Assembly: GCA_900538355.1 (NCBI GenBank)
Contig: UPXS01000006.1
Span: 66,863-130,862, forward strand
From: an uncultured Veillonella sp.
Lineage (GTDB): Bacteria > Bacillota > Negativicutes > Veillonellales > Veillonellaceae
Reading direction: 5' to 3'
Length of the DNA stretch: 64,000 bases
Below, one piece after another: positions 52,643 through 63,269 of this stretch. The notes under the pieces are model-generated. The model did no database searches. It was not told where the DNA came from and saw nothing but the letters and a program-made list of their open reading frames with translations. The position numbers and the translations under genes are program-made. Position 1 is the stretch's first letter. Each line of letters starts with the position of its first letter.

Positions 52643-53890
52643 TTATTTCCCCTTTTCTGTTATATAAGTATACACATAATATAGTGCTAGCTCTGCTGCA
52701 CTTTGTCGAATATCTTCGCGATTACCAATTAAATTAGCCTTGTGAGCCACTGTTCCATGAGGTCCGGTAACCCCAAACCATACAAGACCAACAGGCTTTT
52801 CAGGACTACCACCGCCAGGACCAGCTATACCAGTCGTAGAAACGGCATATGTTGTTTGACCAACAGTTCGTGCCCCCTCTGCCATAGCCTTAGCAACTTG
52901 CTCACTAACGGCCCCATAGGTATCTAACATATCTTGAGGTACACCTAATACACGATGTTTGACATCATTGCTATAGGAAATAACACCGCCCATATAGTAT
53001 TCACTGCTACCACTGACATTAGTCAATAACTTACCAACTAAGCCAGAGGTACAAGATTCAGCAGTACTAATCGTACTATGTTCCTCTAGTAAAGCACGCC
53101 CCAGAGTTTCCTCCATGGAAATAGATAAATCGCGACCTACCCGAGAGTCTAACCGTTCTCGAATGATAGCATCCCAAGGATTGAGAAGCTCATGTGCAGC
53201 CTCTAAGGTATCAGCCTTAGCCGTAATGCGCACCTCAATATAGCCTTTTTTGATTAATAACGCTATAGTCGGATTTGATTGATTCTTAATGAGATCCATC
53301 AAGGTATTTTCCAAATCGATTTCGCGAATATCATATACACCATATCGATAAGAGGTAACCACACCTTGTGAACCAAAGCGATCATGCAAATATGGAACTA
53401 CACTATCTTGGAACATGCCTTTCATTTCACCAGGAGGTCCTGGCAAAAGAATATATGTAGTATCTCCATCTTCAACGACAACACCTGGTGCTACACCTAC
53501 CGGATTATGCAGTACCTTTGCACCTTCTGGCAATTGTGCTTCTCGACGACTTGCATCAGGCACAGTACGTTTTACACGTTGGAAAAATTTTTCAACCTCA
53601 TCCATCGCCTCTTGATTAAATATAATCTTTCGGTCCACAGAATCGGCCAATACATTCCGTGTAATATCGCCCTGTGTCGGGCCAAGCCCACCAGTACTAA
53701 TAACAATGTCTGCCCGAGAGCTAGCTAACTGAAAAACTTCAGCCATACGCTTTGGATTATCTCCTACTACCGATTGATGAGCAATAGTATATCCTAATTT
53801 ATTTAATTCTTGTGCTAACCAAGATACATTAGTGTTAACTGTATCACCTAGCAATAACTCTGAACCTGTAGAAATGAGTTCTACAATCAT
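52643..53890 (-). CDS. cinA: CinA family protein (ADP-ribose pyrophosphatase / NMN amidohydrolase)
   Basis: A 415-residue protein. The N-terminal MoCF-like domain starts VELISTGSELLLGDTVNTN and has 'STGGLGPTQGDITR'. The C-terminal CinA domain (about 255-410) has 'ISTAESCTSGLVGKLLTNV' and 'TTGIAGPGGGSPEKPVG', the NMN deamidase core. The cinA-recA linkage is usual in Firmicutes. RBS GGAGGTGAT. Confidence 0.95.
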   Translation of the reverse strand: MIVELISTGSELLLGDTVNTNVSWLAQELNKLGYTIAHQSVVGDNPKRMAEVFQLASSRADIVISTGGLGPTQGDITRNVLADSVDRKIIFNQEAMDEVEKFFQRVKRTVPDASRREAQLPEGAKVLHNPVGVAPGVVVEDGDTTYILLPGPPGEMKGMFQDSVVPYLHDRFGSQGVVTSYRYGVYDIREIDLENTLMDLIKNQSNPTIALLIKKGYIEVRITAKADTLEAAHELLNPWDAIIRERLDSRVGRDLSISMEETLGRALLEEHSTISTAESCTSGLVGKLLTNVSGSSEYYMGGVISYSNDVKHRVLGVPQDMLDTYGAVSEQVAKAMAEGARTVGQTTYAVSTTGIAGPGGGSPEKPVGLVWFGVTGPHGTVAHKANLIGNREDIRQSAAELALYYVYTYITEKGK

Positions 53891-53927
53891 CAGATCACCT
53901 CCACAATCGAATGTATCGAGCTGTGTT

Positions 53928-55274
53928 TTATTCTACAACCGTAGCTACTACGTCGTAAGCAAAGCCTTGCTCTACTTGTACCTTAAGAATATCTCCAGGT
54001 TGAATCTCTTCTCCGCAGTCTTCAATGTACATATTACCGTCTACATCAGGTGCTTGAGATTTTAAGCGTCCTTTAGCGAGTAATGTACCATTCTCACCTT
54101 CCTCGATTTCTTCTACCATTGCATAGTCAATAGTACCTTCTAAATCGCGGTTATTTTCTTCAGAAATAGCGGCTTGGATGGACATGAGAATATGATAACG
54201 CTCTTCTTTTACCTCTTCTGGCACTTGGTCTTCACGCGCACCAGCTGGTGTACCTTCCTCTTGAGAATAAGTAAATACGCCCATATTATCAAATTTGATT
54301 TCTTTTACAAAGTCGCAAAGTTCCTCAAATTGCTCATCTGTTTCACCAGGGAAGCCAACGATAATAGATGTACGCAATGTAATATGTGTAGGAGCATTTC
54401 TAATTTTCTTAAGCAACCGTTCAATATCATTACGATCATCTCGACGATTCATTTGTTTTAAAATATCGTTATTAACATGTTGTAATGGGATATCTACATA
54501 TTTACAAAGTTTTGGCTCATTAACGATAAGATCTAACAATTCATCGGAGAAGAATGTTGGATATAGGTATAACATACGAATCCATTCGATTCCATCTACC
54601 GTAGTTAACTCCTTAAGCAATGTAGTCAACAAAGGCTTGCCATCGTTAAGGTCAATACCATAACTAGTTGTATCTTGAGCAATCAGAACAACTTCCTTAA
54701 CACCTGCTGCAGCTAATCGTTCCACTTCGGCCTTAATAGACTCGATAGTACGACTGCGGAATGCACCGCGCACCTTTGGAATAATGCAGAAGGTACAACC
54801 GTTGTTACAGCCTTCCGCAATTTTTACATACGCACTGTAACGAGGTGTTGTTTGAATACGAGGCATGCGTTCATCATAGATATTTGTAATATTTTCCATG
54901 ATACAACTACGATTGCCATGCTCAATAGCATCAACAGCAACCATGATTTGGTCCCATGCACCTGTACCGATCAAAGCATCAATTTCAGGGATTTCTTTGA
55001 ATAGCTCATCCTGATATTGTTGGCTTAAGCAACCTGCTACAATAAGGCCTTTACATGTACCATCTTCTTTATATTGAGCTACCTCAAGAATGGTATTGAT
55101 AGACTCCGCTTTGGCTTTCTCAATAAAAGTACAGGTATTTACGACGATAAGATCTGCTTCGCTTAGGTCCTCTGTAATCGTATAGCCATTATCTTTCAAT
55201 AAGCCTAACATTACCTCTGTATCTACTAAGTTTTTAGCACAACCTAGGCTAACATATCCTAATTTCTTACCCAT
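53928..55274 (-). CDS. rimO: Ribosomal protein S12 methylthiotransferase RimO
   Basis: A 448-residue radical SAM enzyme. The N-terminal UPF0004 domain has cysteines in 'LGCAKNLVDTEV', 'NTCTFI' and 'VAGCLSQQY'. The radical SAM motif 'AEGCNNGCTFCIIPKVRG' lies near 155, and a C-terminal TRAM domain ends the protein. It adds a methylthio group to Asp of S12. The 'CAKN' and 'IPKVRG' details fit RimO rather than MiaB. Confidence 0.95.
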   Translation of the reverse strand: MGKKLGYVSLGCAKNLVDTEVMLGLLKDNGYTITEDLSEADLIVVNTCTFIEKAKAESINTILEVAQYKEDGTCKGLIVAGCLSQQYQDELFKEIPEIDALIGTGAWDQIMVAVDAIEHGNRSCIMENITNIYDERMPRIQTTPRYSAYVKIAEGCNNGCTFCIIPKVRGAFRSRTIESIKAEVERLAAAGVKEVVLIAQDTTSYGIDLNDGKPLLTTLLKELTTVDGIEWIRMLYLYPTFFSDELLDLIVNEPKLCKYVDIPLQHVNNDILKQMNRRDDRNDIERLLKKIRNAPTHITLRTSIIVGFPGETDEQFEELCDFVKEIKFDNMGVFTYSQEEGTPAGAREDQVPEEVKEERYHILMSIQAAISEENNRDLEGTIDYAMVEEIEEGENGTLLAKGRLKSQAPDVDGNMYIEDCGEEIQPGDILKVQVEQGFAYDVVATVVE

Positions 55275-55338
55275 TCTATATCCTTTCTTAACAAGATTAT
55301 TTTCAATTTACTACCTTAATAGGATCTATATAACTGAG

Positions 55339-56376
55339 TTATTCCTTACGGAAACGCACTTGGCTAACCCAGTGATTTAGTAATAATTTTTTACCATCAA
55401 TGGTGTAACCGCCATTTACAGGCCATAAAATTAGCTCATGTCCCAATGAGTCTTTTGGCTCATCCATTTCTGGGTTTGTAAATATATAGGTGAAGTTATT
55501 TTCAACCATATACTTTGCAGTCTTTGTAGATAACAACCAATTAATAAATTCGACGCTATCTGCTTTGTGTTTTGAATTTTTTAATACGGCCACCCCAGTT
55601 ACATAATAAGAGGTCCCATCTGTTGGGTAAATGACCTTAATTGGATATCCATGACGCGTATATTGGGCCGCATCAGATAAATTACCAATGCCGATATTAG
55701 ACTCTCCAAGCGCTGTTAAACGAACTGGGGTAGACAAGAACTTAGCATGTTGTATTACATGAGGTTTTAAGCTATATAGATAGTTTAATGCTTCAGGCTC
55801 TCCTCTATATTCCACCATGTTATATAACAAGTTCGCCGCATTCTGAGAGGCTACAAAATCGGTCATTACAATGGTCCAATCCCCTTGTTTTGCCAAGGTA
55901 TCCCATGTAGTAATATATTTACCAACCCCATTGTAGAAGATATCATTTTGAACAAATACGATAGGATCATACCAAAGGCCTACCCAATATCCATTTGTAT
56001 CCTTTAGATTGTCACGCACCTCGTCAATTTTCTCATTAACGATAGGTGCATATTTTCCAGTATTGGCACCTACAACGAGGTTATCCTCAGAGGTAAGTAC
56101 AATATCACCAGATGTATCAGCTACATTTGAGGCCGAACGTTGCGCCATTTGCTCCTCTGTAAGAGGCATAACTGTAACTTTTACATTCTTCTCATCTTCA
56201 TAACGATCGGCAAGCAATGTAGTTATATTATTTGGTAAGTCTGTATAAACTGTAATCTCACCACGAACAGGCTCTTTTGCATGTTCCAATTGTTCTTGAT
56301 GGTAAAAGTTTACGCCATAGGTCAACATTCCTACCACAAAAAGGGCTAAAATGCCCGGAGCAATCCATCGTTTCAT
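55339..56376 (-). CDS. Extracellular solute-binding protein, membrane anchored
   Basis: A 345-residue protein of the type 2 periplasmic binding fold. An N-terminal hydrophobic segment (about 5-24) lacks a lipobox Cys, so it is probably an uncleaved anchor. The mature part starts 'GEITVYTDLPNNITTLLADRYEDE', as in iron and related ABC binding proteins (FbpA-like). No permease or ATPase gene lies beside it. The ligand is unknown. RBS AGGAGG. Confidence 0.75.
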   Translation of the reverse strand: MKRWIAPGILALFVVGMLTYGVNFYHQEQLEHAKEPVRGEITVYTDLPNNITTLLADRYEDEKNVKVTVMPLTEEQMAQRSASNVADTSGDIVLTSEDNLVVGANTGKYAPIVNEKIDEVRDNLKDTNGYWVGLWYDPIVFVQNDIFYNGVGKYITTWDTLAKQGDWTIVMTDFVASQNAANLLYNMVEYRGEPEALNYLYSLKPHVIQHAKFLSTPVRLTALGESNIGIGNLSDAAQYTRHGYPIKVIYPTDGTSYYVTGVAVLKNSKHKADSVEFINWLLSTKTAKYMVENNFTYIFTNPEMDEPKDSLGHELILWPVNGGYTIDGKKLLLNHWVSQVRFRKE

Positions 56377-56437
56377 ATATGCCTCCTATAAGACATAAAG
56401 TATCCCCAAATGAGATTAGTAAAACCAATCTCTATAA

Positions 56438-58435
56438 TTAACGACCACCACGGCTTTTGTTAGATGGACGACCTTTAGTCATACCATTGCGGGATGATCT
56501 CCCCTTACTAAAAGCAGCCTGTTGGTTAGAGCGCGTGTTTCCCTTACTACGCTGCTCACCGGACTGACGTCCGCTGCGACGATTATTAGCTTGTACACTA
56601 TTGCGGTTTCCACCGCCCGTACCAGTACGATTACTATTGCGACCAATTGGGCGTGGTGGAATCAAACATTCTGGTCCAAATCCAATTAAATCACGCCGAT
56701 TAGCTTCAATGAGTGCTTCTTTTACAAGATCATAATTTTCAATATTTTTATATTGCATTAAAGCCCGTTGCTTAGCTTTATCTCTACCTTTTTTTGCTAC
56801 ATATACGGGCTTTCCATCTAGAGGATTAATACCCGTATAATACATACAAGTCGATAGGCTGCCTGGTGTAGGAATAAAATCCTGTACTTGTTCCGGATAC
56901 ATATGTTGATCACGCAAGAACTCTGCTAATTCAATAGCATCCTCCAAGGCACAACCAGGATGAGAACTCATAAAGTATGGCACTAAATATTGCTTCTTAC
57001 CAAGCTTTTTATTAGCCTCTTCAAACCAAGATTTGAACGTGAGAAACTCTTCCTTACCAGCTTTCCCCATCATATTTGTAACCCGTTTAGATACGTGTTC
57101 TGGTGCTACCTTCAATTGGCCACTAACGTGAAACTCACACAGCTCTCGTACGAAGTCTTTATTGTTATCTGCTAGAACATAGTCATAGCGCAAACCAGAG
57201 CGAACAAATACCTTTTTTACCCCTTTTAGCTTACGTAATTTACGGAGTAGTGCAATATAATCATCATGATTTGTATTAAGATTTTCACAAGGCTCTGGAG
57301 CCGCACAGGTACGACCTTTACAAGCGCCATATACAGCTTGTTTATCACATGCTAAATGACGGAAGTTTGCCGTAGGGCCCCCAACATCGTGAATATAGCC
57401 CTTAAAATTATCCATCTCAATCATAGTTTGAGCTTCGTCAATTAAAGACTCATGACTACGATTTTGGATGATACGACCTTGATGATTGGTAATGGCACAG
57501 AATGAACAGCTACCAAAGCATCCGCGTTGACTAACAAGGCTAAATTGTACTTCACTTAACGCTGGTACGCCACCTTTATCATCGTATTTAGGATGCCACT
57601 TACGTGTATATGGCAAGTTATATACACCATCCATTTCCTCCTGAGTCAAAGGCAAAGCAGGCGTATTTTGAATAAGATATCTGTCCCCATGCTTTTGGAC
57701 TACCATACGACCATAAAATGGGTCTTGTTCATCATATTGAATACGAAATGCATCAGCAAAGGCCATCTTATCGGCTTTAATTTCCTCAAAAGACGGGCAT
57801 TCAACATAATCTATAGTAGGAATTTCCTTTGCCATATAACAAATACCGCGAATAGATGGCAAGGACTCTTTAAAGCGACCTTGATCTAGAGCATCTGCTA
57901 ATTCCACAATTTGAAGTTCACCCATACCATAAACAAGTACATCAGCCTTAGAATCAACTAAGATAGAGCGACGTACAGTATCTGACCAATAGTCATAATG
58001 ACCAAATCGGCGCAAGGATGCCTCTATACCACCGATAATAAGCGGCACATCACTATATGCCTCTTTCATGCGGTTCGCATATACCAAGGTAGCCCGATCT
58101 GGACGATGACCAGATTCACCTCCGGGAGAATAATCATCTTGACGGCGAATCTTCTTTGCGGCTGTAAATTTATTGAGCATTGAGTCTAGATTCCCTGCTG
58201 TAACAAGGGACGCTAGACGCGGTTTACCTAGTTTTTTGAAAGCCTCTACATCATTCCAATCTGGTTGATCTATAATGCCTACACGATAGCCTTTGGACTC
58301 TAGGTACCGTCCGATAACGGCAGGAGCAAAGGACGGATGGTCTACATAGGCGTCCCCACTGATGAGGACAAAGTCTAATTCGGCCCAGCCACGTTCCTTC
58401 ATATCCGAAGGTTCTGTTACTAAAAATCTATCCAT
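56438..58435 (-). CDS. YgiQ family radical SAM protein
   Basis: A 665-residue protein. The N-terminal domain 'DFVLISGDAYVDHPSFAPAVIGR' is typical of YgiQ. The radical SAM cysteines are in 'RGCFGSCSFCAITNHQG' (near 316), with extra cysteines in 'GACKGRTCAAPEPCENL' (near 375). The last 60 residues are low-complexity, rich in Arg, Gly, Ser, Asn and Gln. The substrate of the family is not known. It has its own gap on both sides. Confidence 0.9.
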   Translation of the reverse strand: MDRFLVTEPSDMKERGWAELDFVLISGDAYVDHPSFAPAVIGRYLESKGYRVGIIDQPDWNDVEAFKKLGKPRLASLVTAGNLDSMLNKFTAAKKIRRQDDYSPGGESGHRPDRATLVYANRMKEAYSDVPLIIGGIEASLRRFGHYDYWSDTVRRSILVDSKADVLVYGMGELQIVELADALDQGRFKESLPSIRGICYMAKEIPTIDYVECPSFEEIKADKMAFADAFRIQYDEQDPFYGRMVVQKHGDRYLIQNTPALPLTQEEMDGVYNLPYTRKWHPKYDDKGGVPALSEVQFSLVSQRGCFGSCSFCAITNHQGRIIQNRSHESLIDEAQTMIEMDNFKGYIHDVGGPTANFRHLACDKQAVYGACKGRTCAAPEPCENLNTNHDDYIALLRKLRKLKGVKKVFVRSGLRYDYVLADNNKDFVRELCEFHVSGQLKVAPEHVSKRVTNMMGKAGKEEFLTFKSWFEEANKKLGKKQYLVPYFMSSHPGCALEDAIELAEFLRDQHMYPEQVQDFIPTPGSLSTCMYYTGINPLDGKPVYVAKKGRDKAKQRALMQYKNIENYDLVKEALIEANRRDLIGFGPECLIPPRPIGRNSNRTGTGGGNRNSVQANNRRSGRQSGEQRSKGNTRSNQQAAFSKGRSSRNGMTKGRPSNKSRGGR

Positions 58436-58465
58436 CGATTGAGTAAATGCCTTTCTTTCCTTTAA

Positions 58466-58918
58466 TCAGAAAAGGAATAACCATAGTAAAAATAATGCCA
58501 TACAGAATAAAATTATGCCTAAAATAATACGTTCTTGAACGATAGAACGTTGACGTTTACGTTGACGCGTTTCTAAGGACATACGCTTTTTAGATGTTTG
58601 ATATTCAACGAATTCACTTTGCACCAAATTTGGTGTCGCTTGCGCTTTCTGCCGTGTAACAGAACGCAAAGAAAACGTATCTATATCACCTACCTGACTT
58701 TGATAAGCTTTCACCAAGCGATCACCATCAAGATCTAAATAATTACCGTAATTACGAATGAAGCCTTTTACGTAGACCTGACCAGGAATGATGTCATACT
58801 TACCATCTTCGATAGCTTCCAAATAGGTTGTCTTAATGTGAAGTACTTGCTCCACATCTTTAAAGGTTAGATTACGTCTTACCCGTTCACGTCGTAATTC
58901 TTCGCCTAATTCAGCCAT
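58466..58918 (-). CDS. Short RodZ-like helix-turn-helix membrane protein
   Basis: A 150-residue protein. The N-terminal HTH_25 domain ('LGEELRRERVRRNLTFKDVEQVLHI', 'YLEAIEDGKYDIIPGQVYVKGFIRNYG') is that of RodZ. A basic linker and a single C-terminal span (about 130-150) follow. The periplasmic domain of RodZ is missing. It probably takes part in cell-shape control with MreB, but that is inferred. It lies between ftsK and the ygiQ-like gene. Confidence 0.82.
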   Translation of the reverse strand: MAELGEELRRERVRRNLTFKDVEQVLHIKTTYLEAIEDGKYDIIPGQVYVKGFIRNYGNYLDLDGDRLVKAYQSQVGDIDTFSLRSVTRQKAQATPNLVQSEFVEYQTSKKRMSLETRQRKRQRSIVQERIILGIILFCMALFLLWLFLF

Positions 58919-58965
58919 TTTCGTTCCTTTCTAACTCTACATACTACTCAATCGTAATCATTCAA

Positions 58966-61710
58966 TTATTGTTCATCATTGGAGTCCGAGAAATAGCGAG
59001 CCTTTGCTTGTTCAGGGCTCATTAAAATTTCTCGAGCTTTACTGCCCATGCTAGGGCCAACGATTTTAAGATCTTCCATCGTATCTACAAGACGAGCCGC
59101 GCGAGTATAACCTATGCGGAATCGACGTTGCAACATGGATACAGAAGCTTGACCAGATTCCATTACAAGATTAACAGCACGCTCTAATAATTCATCACGG
59201 TAAATATCATTTTCTTCAGATGATTCTTTCTCTGTTTCCTTTTCAGCCTCTTGCGTAACAGTATCATCATATTCTGGTTCTCGTTGAGCTTTTACAAATT
59301 CCACAAGATGTTCCACTTCATCATCAGAGATGAATGCACCTTGTACACGAATTGGTTTATTCGCCCCGATTGGAGCAAACAACATATCACCTTTACCAAG
59401 TAATTTTTCTGCCCCTGCCATATCGAGGATGGTACGGGAGTCAATTTGAGAACCTACGGCAAAGGAAATACGGCTCGGTACATTGGCCTTAATAGAACCA
59501 GTAATAACATTAACAGATGGACGTTGTGTAGCAAGTACCATATGAATACCCGCAGCACGCGCCATTTGTGCTAAGCGGCTAATAGATTCTTCAATATCAT
59601 CAGGAGCTGTCATCATAAGGTCAGCTAACTCATCGATGATTAATACAATCAACGGCATAGCCGCCTTAGGATGCGCTTCGTTATAACTCTTGATATCACG
59701 CTTACCAGATGCTGCAAAGGCTTTATAGCGAGCCTCCATTTCACGAACGGCCCAACGCAATACAGCAGCTGCTTTTTTCATGTCTGTTACAACTGGCGCC
59801 ATCAAATGAGGAATGCCGTTATAAATAGACAATTCAACCATCTTAGGGTCGATTAATAATAACTTGACCTCTTCCGGTTTACGACTAAAGAGAATACTGG
59901 AAATCAACGTATTAACACATACAGACTTACCAGAACCCGTAGTACCAGCTACGAGCAAGTGAGGCATCTTCGCAAGGTCTGTAATAACAGGTTTCCCTGC
60001 AATATCTTTACCAAGACCAACAGGAATGCCACCACGCGCATCCTTGAAGTCACTGCAATCAAGAACATCGCGCAAATGCACGGCCTCTGTTGTCTTATTA
60101 GGAACCTCAATACCAATAGCGGATTTACCAGGAATTGGAGCCTCCATACGAATATGTTGAGCCGCTAAATTAAGGGCAATATCATCTGTTAAATTAACGA
60201 TCCGGCTAACCTTCACACCTGGTGCAGGTTCAATTTCATAACGTGTAACAGTTGGGCCTTGCGTTGCATTAACGACCTTAGCAGTAATGCCAAAGTTGCT
60301 CAATACATTTTCAAGCATTATTGCATTTTGTGCTACTTCTTCACCATTGCTTTGACTCCCCTTCCCTTTCGCCAAAATATCAAGGCTTGGGAAATGGTAA
60401 GGTCTATCATAGGTACGGTGAATTTGACCCTCTTTAGACACTGCCACTTGTGCGGTATCTTCTGTAGTACTAATGGTAGACGGTACTTGCAAGCTCATGC
60501 CATTCATACCTGCACCAGCACTTACAGAACTTGCAGCAGCACCTGTTCCAGGTACAGCAGAAGCTATCGCAGCGTGATTAGTTTCTAACGGACCAATCGT
60601 TGTATTTTGATATGTGAACTCCGGATGTTCCACATGAGTATTGTCTACTGATTCAGAATCATCTGTATACCCTTCATCTGGAGTATATGTATAATCCTCA
60701 TCTGGAACATATACATAATCATCACCTGTAGATCTACTAGCATCAGAGAATTGATCGAAATCATCTGCATCATAAGACTTAGCATCACCAGAAGCTTCAG
60801 AAATATTCGCCAATTGTTCCGCTGCTCGATTGCGGGCCTCTATCTCAGCTAATTCTTTCCAAGATGTAGGAGCCTTTGGTGTTTCCACAGTTGTCACTGT
60901 GTCTACCATAGGTTCATGGTCTACAACCGTACTAGGTTCAACATTATCTCTATCGGTAGCTATGCCGCGTTTTTCCAATGTATCTAGCGCTTGATCGGCA
61001 GCATCAGCAAAGCGTGTATCCTTTTCCCTGTTATACGCTTTACGTTGCTCTGCTGCTTCTTTTCGTTGTTCGTTCCAGTCTTCAAAGACCTCTTTAGCTA
61101 CAGCCACCTTTTCAGCAGCCACTTCTTTAGCTACATCTAATCCTACTTGAGTTTTATCCGCCGCTTTTTGCAAGCCACTGCGCAAGGATAAACGGGTAAT
61201 TAGAATACCAAAGGCAAGTAATAAGAACACATCTAAAATGATAGCCCCTAGTTCACCTAATAATGTGCGAAGGAATGTAGCGATGGCGCCACCTACAACA
61301 CCACCTTGATTAGCTAGTTGTGTAGTAATGAGTTCCTGCCCCTCAGGAACGCGCCACAATGGAACGAGAGCTAACAAGAATAAGAAAAACAAGGTCATTA
61401 CAATGCCTCGTTTTGTAATGGAAATAAATGTCCCCTTATACAATAATCGCCAGCCTACCCAGAAAACACACAAACAAGGAATAATCCCACCTAGGCCGAA
61501 GCCGTAGCGGAATATACCTGTTAAGATTTCACCGACAAGACCGAGTTCAAAGCCAAAGAACCCGAGCAGGGAAATAACTGCAAAGGCAATGATAATTAAA
61601 CCTTTAACTTCGCTACGCAAGGAAAATCCTTGAGATTTATTTTGCTGTTTTGTACTAGTTCGCTTTCGTCGTGTATTGCGTTTTTTGGTGGAAGTTTTTT
61701 CTTCTGCCAT
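58966..61710 (-). CDS. ftsK: DNA translocase FtsK/SpoIIIE
   Basis: About 914 residues. Four N-terminal membrane spans (about 28-185) are followed by a long, acidic, Tyr- and Asp-rich linker (about 200-420). The motor domain has Walker A 'VAGTTGSGKSVCVNTL' (near 592) and Walker B 'LIVLIIDELADLM', and the gamma winged-helix domain ('SVSMLQRRFRIGYTRAARLVD') reads KOPS/SRS sites. It pumps chromosome ends through the division septum. The ATG at 61710 (MAEEKTSTKKR) is used; an in-frame TTG at 61722 is less likely. Confidence 0.96.
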   Translation of the reverse strand: MAEEKTSTKKRNTRRKRTSTKQQNKSQGFSLRSEVKGLIIIAFAVISLLGFFGFELGLVGEILTGIFRYGFGLGGIIPCLCVFWVGWRLLYKGTFISITKRGIVMTLFFLFLLALVPLWRVPEGQELITTQLANQGGVVGGAIATFLRTLLGELGAIILDVFLLLAFGILITRLSLRSGLQKAADKTQVGLDVAKEVAAEKVAVAKEVFEDWNEQRKEAAEQRKAYNREKDTRFADAADQALDTLEKRGIATDRDNVEPSTVVDHEPMVDTVTTVETPKAPTSWKELAEIEARNRAAEQLANISEASGDAKSYDADDFDQFSDASRSTGDDYVYVPDEDYTYTPDEGYTDDSESVDNTHVEHPEFTYQNTTIGPLETNHAAIASAVPGTGAAASSVSAGAGMNGMSLQVPSTISTTEDTAQVAVSKEGQIHRTYDRPYHFPSLDILAKGKGSQSNGEEVAQNAIMLENVLSNFGITAKVVNATQGPTVTRYEIEPAPGVKVSRIVNLTDDIALNLAAQHIRMEAPIPGKSAIGIEVPNKTTEAVHLRDVLDCSDFKDARGGIPVGLGKDIAGKPVITDLAKMPHLLVAGTTGSGKSVCVNTLISSILFSRKPEEVKLLLIDPKMVELSIYNGIPHLMAPVVTDMKKAAAVLRWAVREMEARYKAFAASGKRDIKSYNEAHPKAAMPLIVLIIDELADLMMTAPDDIEESISRLAQMARAAGIHMVLATQRPSVNVITGSIKANVPSRISFAVGSQIDSRTILDMAGAEKLLGKGDMLFAPIGANKPIRVQGAFISDDEVEHLVEFVKAQREPEYDDTVTQEAEKETEKESSEENDIYRDELLERAVNLVMESGQASVSMLQRRFRIGYTRAARLVDTMEDLKIVGPSMGSKAREILMSPEQAKARYFSDSNDEQ

Positions 61711-61791
61711 AAATCTATACAAACCCCTTACTATATAACACTACTGTAAATTAACTTATCATTATATTATAGCATATATCGAAGTATTTAG

Positions 61792-63093
61792 TTAGCTTTT
61801 ACGCCGTTCCTCCCAGTCACGAAGTAACTGTTCTTCTTTCCCTCTCTTAATACCATTGTAGTATGTAGCATCCACAAGAGGTGTTGGTAAATACTGCTGC
61901 TTTACATAGCCATTTGGATAGTTATGAGCATATTTATAGGTGTTCCCATGGCCTAATTTGCTAGCACCACTATAATGACTATCTTTTAAATGATCTGGCA
62001 CCTGACCACATTCCTTGTGGCGCACATCGGCAATGGCTGCATCGATTGCCATATAAGCAGAATTACTTTTCGGAGCTAAGGCTACATAGCAAGCCGCTTC
62101 AGATAATATAATGCGCGCTTCAGGGAAGCCTACCATATGAGCGGCTTGAGCGGCTGCATTGGCGAGAATCAAAGCTTGAGGATCTGCTAGACCTACATCC
62201 TCAGCAGCACAAATTACGATACGACGAGCGATAAAGTTAGGATCTTCGCCAGCTTCAATCATACGTGCCAAGTAGTGCATCGTCGCTTGCACATCAGAGC
62301 CACGCATACTTTTAATAAACGCAGAGATCGTATCGTAGTGGCTATCACCTTTTTTATCGTATGTATAAATACGGCGGCCTACGACCTTTTCAAGGACCTC
62401 TATAGTAATAGTCCCTTCATCGGGTACCATGGCTGCAGCCTGCTCTAAAATATTTAAAGCCATACGCCCATCGCCATTGACGAAAATCCCCACATCTTCA
62501 AGAACCTCATCGGTCACCTGTAGATGACGTTTACCAAGACCTACCTCTTCATCTGTAATAGCACGACGCAAAATTTGGCCTATAGCCTTTGGTGTAAGCG
62601 CCTCTAGGGTAATTAATCTTAGACGAGATAAAAGTGGTCTATTTACCTCAAAAAATGGATTTTCTGTGGTAGCGCCAATGAGGATGATGGTACCATCCTC
62701 TACACAAGGTAATAGTACATCTTGTTGGCTTTTATTAAAACGATGAATTTCATCGAGGAATAAAATGGTTCGTTGTTGTAAAGAACGCACCCGCTTACGA
62801 GCATCCTCTATGATATTACGCAGCTCACCTATGCCCGCATTAGTAGCATTTAAATTTACAAAATGACTATTGCTAACCTTCGCAATAATACCTGCTAGTG
62901 TAGTTTTACCCGTTCCACAAGGGCCATAAAAAAGCATAGATGGAATTGTATCCTTTTCAACCATGGCGCGCAAGAAAGTCCCCTTTCCTACCGCTTTTTC
63001 TTGACCATATAAATGGTCTAATGTGGTAGGACGCATACGCACCGGTAACGGTTCATACGTATTGGTAGGCGCCATATCAAATAAACTATCCAT
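61792..63093 (-). CDS. rarA: Replication-associated recombination protein A (RarA/MgsA)
   Basis: A 433-residue AAA+ ATPase of the clamp-loader type: Walker A 'FYGPCGTGKTTLAG' (near 55), Walker B 'TILFLDEIHRFNKSQQD' (near 110), sensor 'ILIGATTENPFFEV' and a C-terminal MgsA tetramerisation domain ('GYVKQQYLPTPL' near the end). It acts at stalled replication forks. Its position beside 6S RNA and aspS matches yrvN in Bacillus. RBS GAGGTGAT. Confidence 0.95.
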   Translation of the reverse strand: MDSLFDMAPTNTYEPLPVRMRPTTLDHLYGQEKAVGKGTFLRAMVEKDTIPSMLFYGPCGTGKTTLAGIIAKVSNSHFVNLNATNAGIGELRNIIEDARKRVRSLQQRTILFLDEIHRFNKSQQDVLLPCVEDGTIILIGATTENPFFEVNRPLLSRLRLITLEALTPKAIGQILRRAITDEEVGLGKRHLQVTDEVLEDVGIFVNGDGRMALNILEQAAAMVPDEGTITIEVLEKVVGRRIYTYDKKGDSHYDTISAFIKSMRGSDVQATMHYLARMIEAGEDPNFIARRIVICAAEDVGLADPQALILANAAAQAAHMVGFPEARIILSEAACYVALAPKSNSAYMAIDAAIADVRHKECGQVPDHLKDSHYSGASKLGHGNTYKYAHNYPNGYVKQQYLPTPLVDATYYNGIKRGKEEQLLRDWEERRKS

Positions 63094-63269
63094 TCTATCA
63101 CCTCAATTCATAACATCTTATCTATTGACTCTAAAATTTTATAAATCGTACAGTCCAGCAAATTCTATTCATTAAGAATAGAATTTATATATCAATAGCC
63201 CATAATAGCGATATTGACTGGTCTTTTCTATATATAGTATATGACATTACATGCCATTTTTACACGCAA

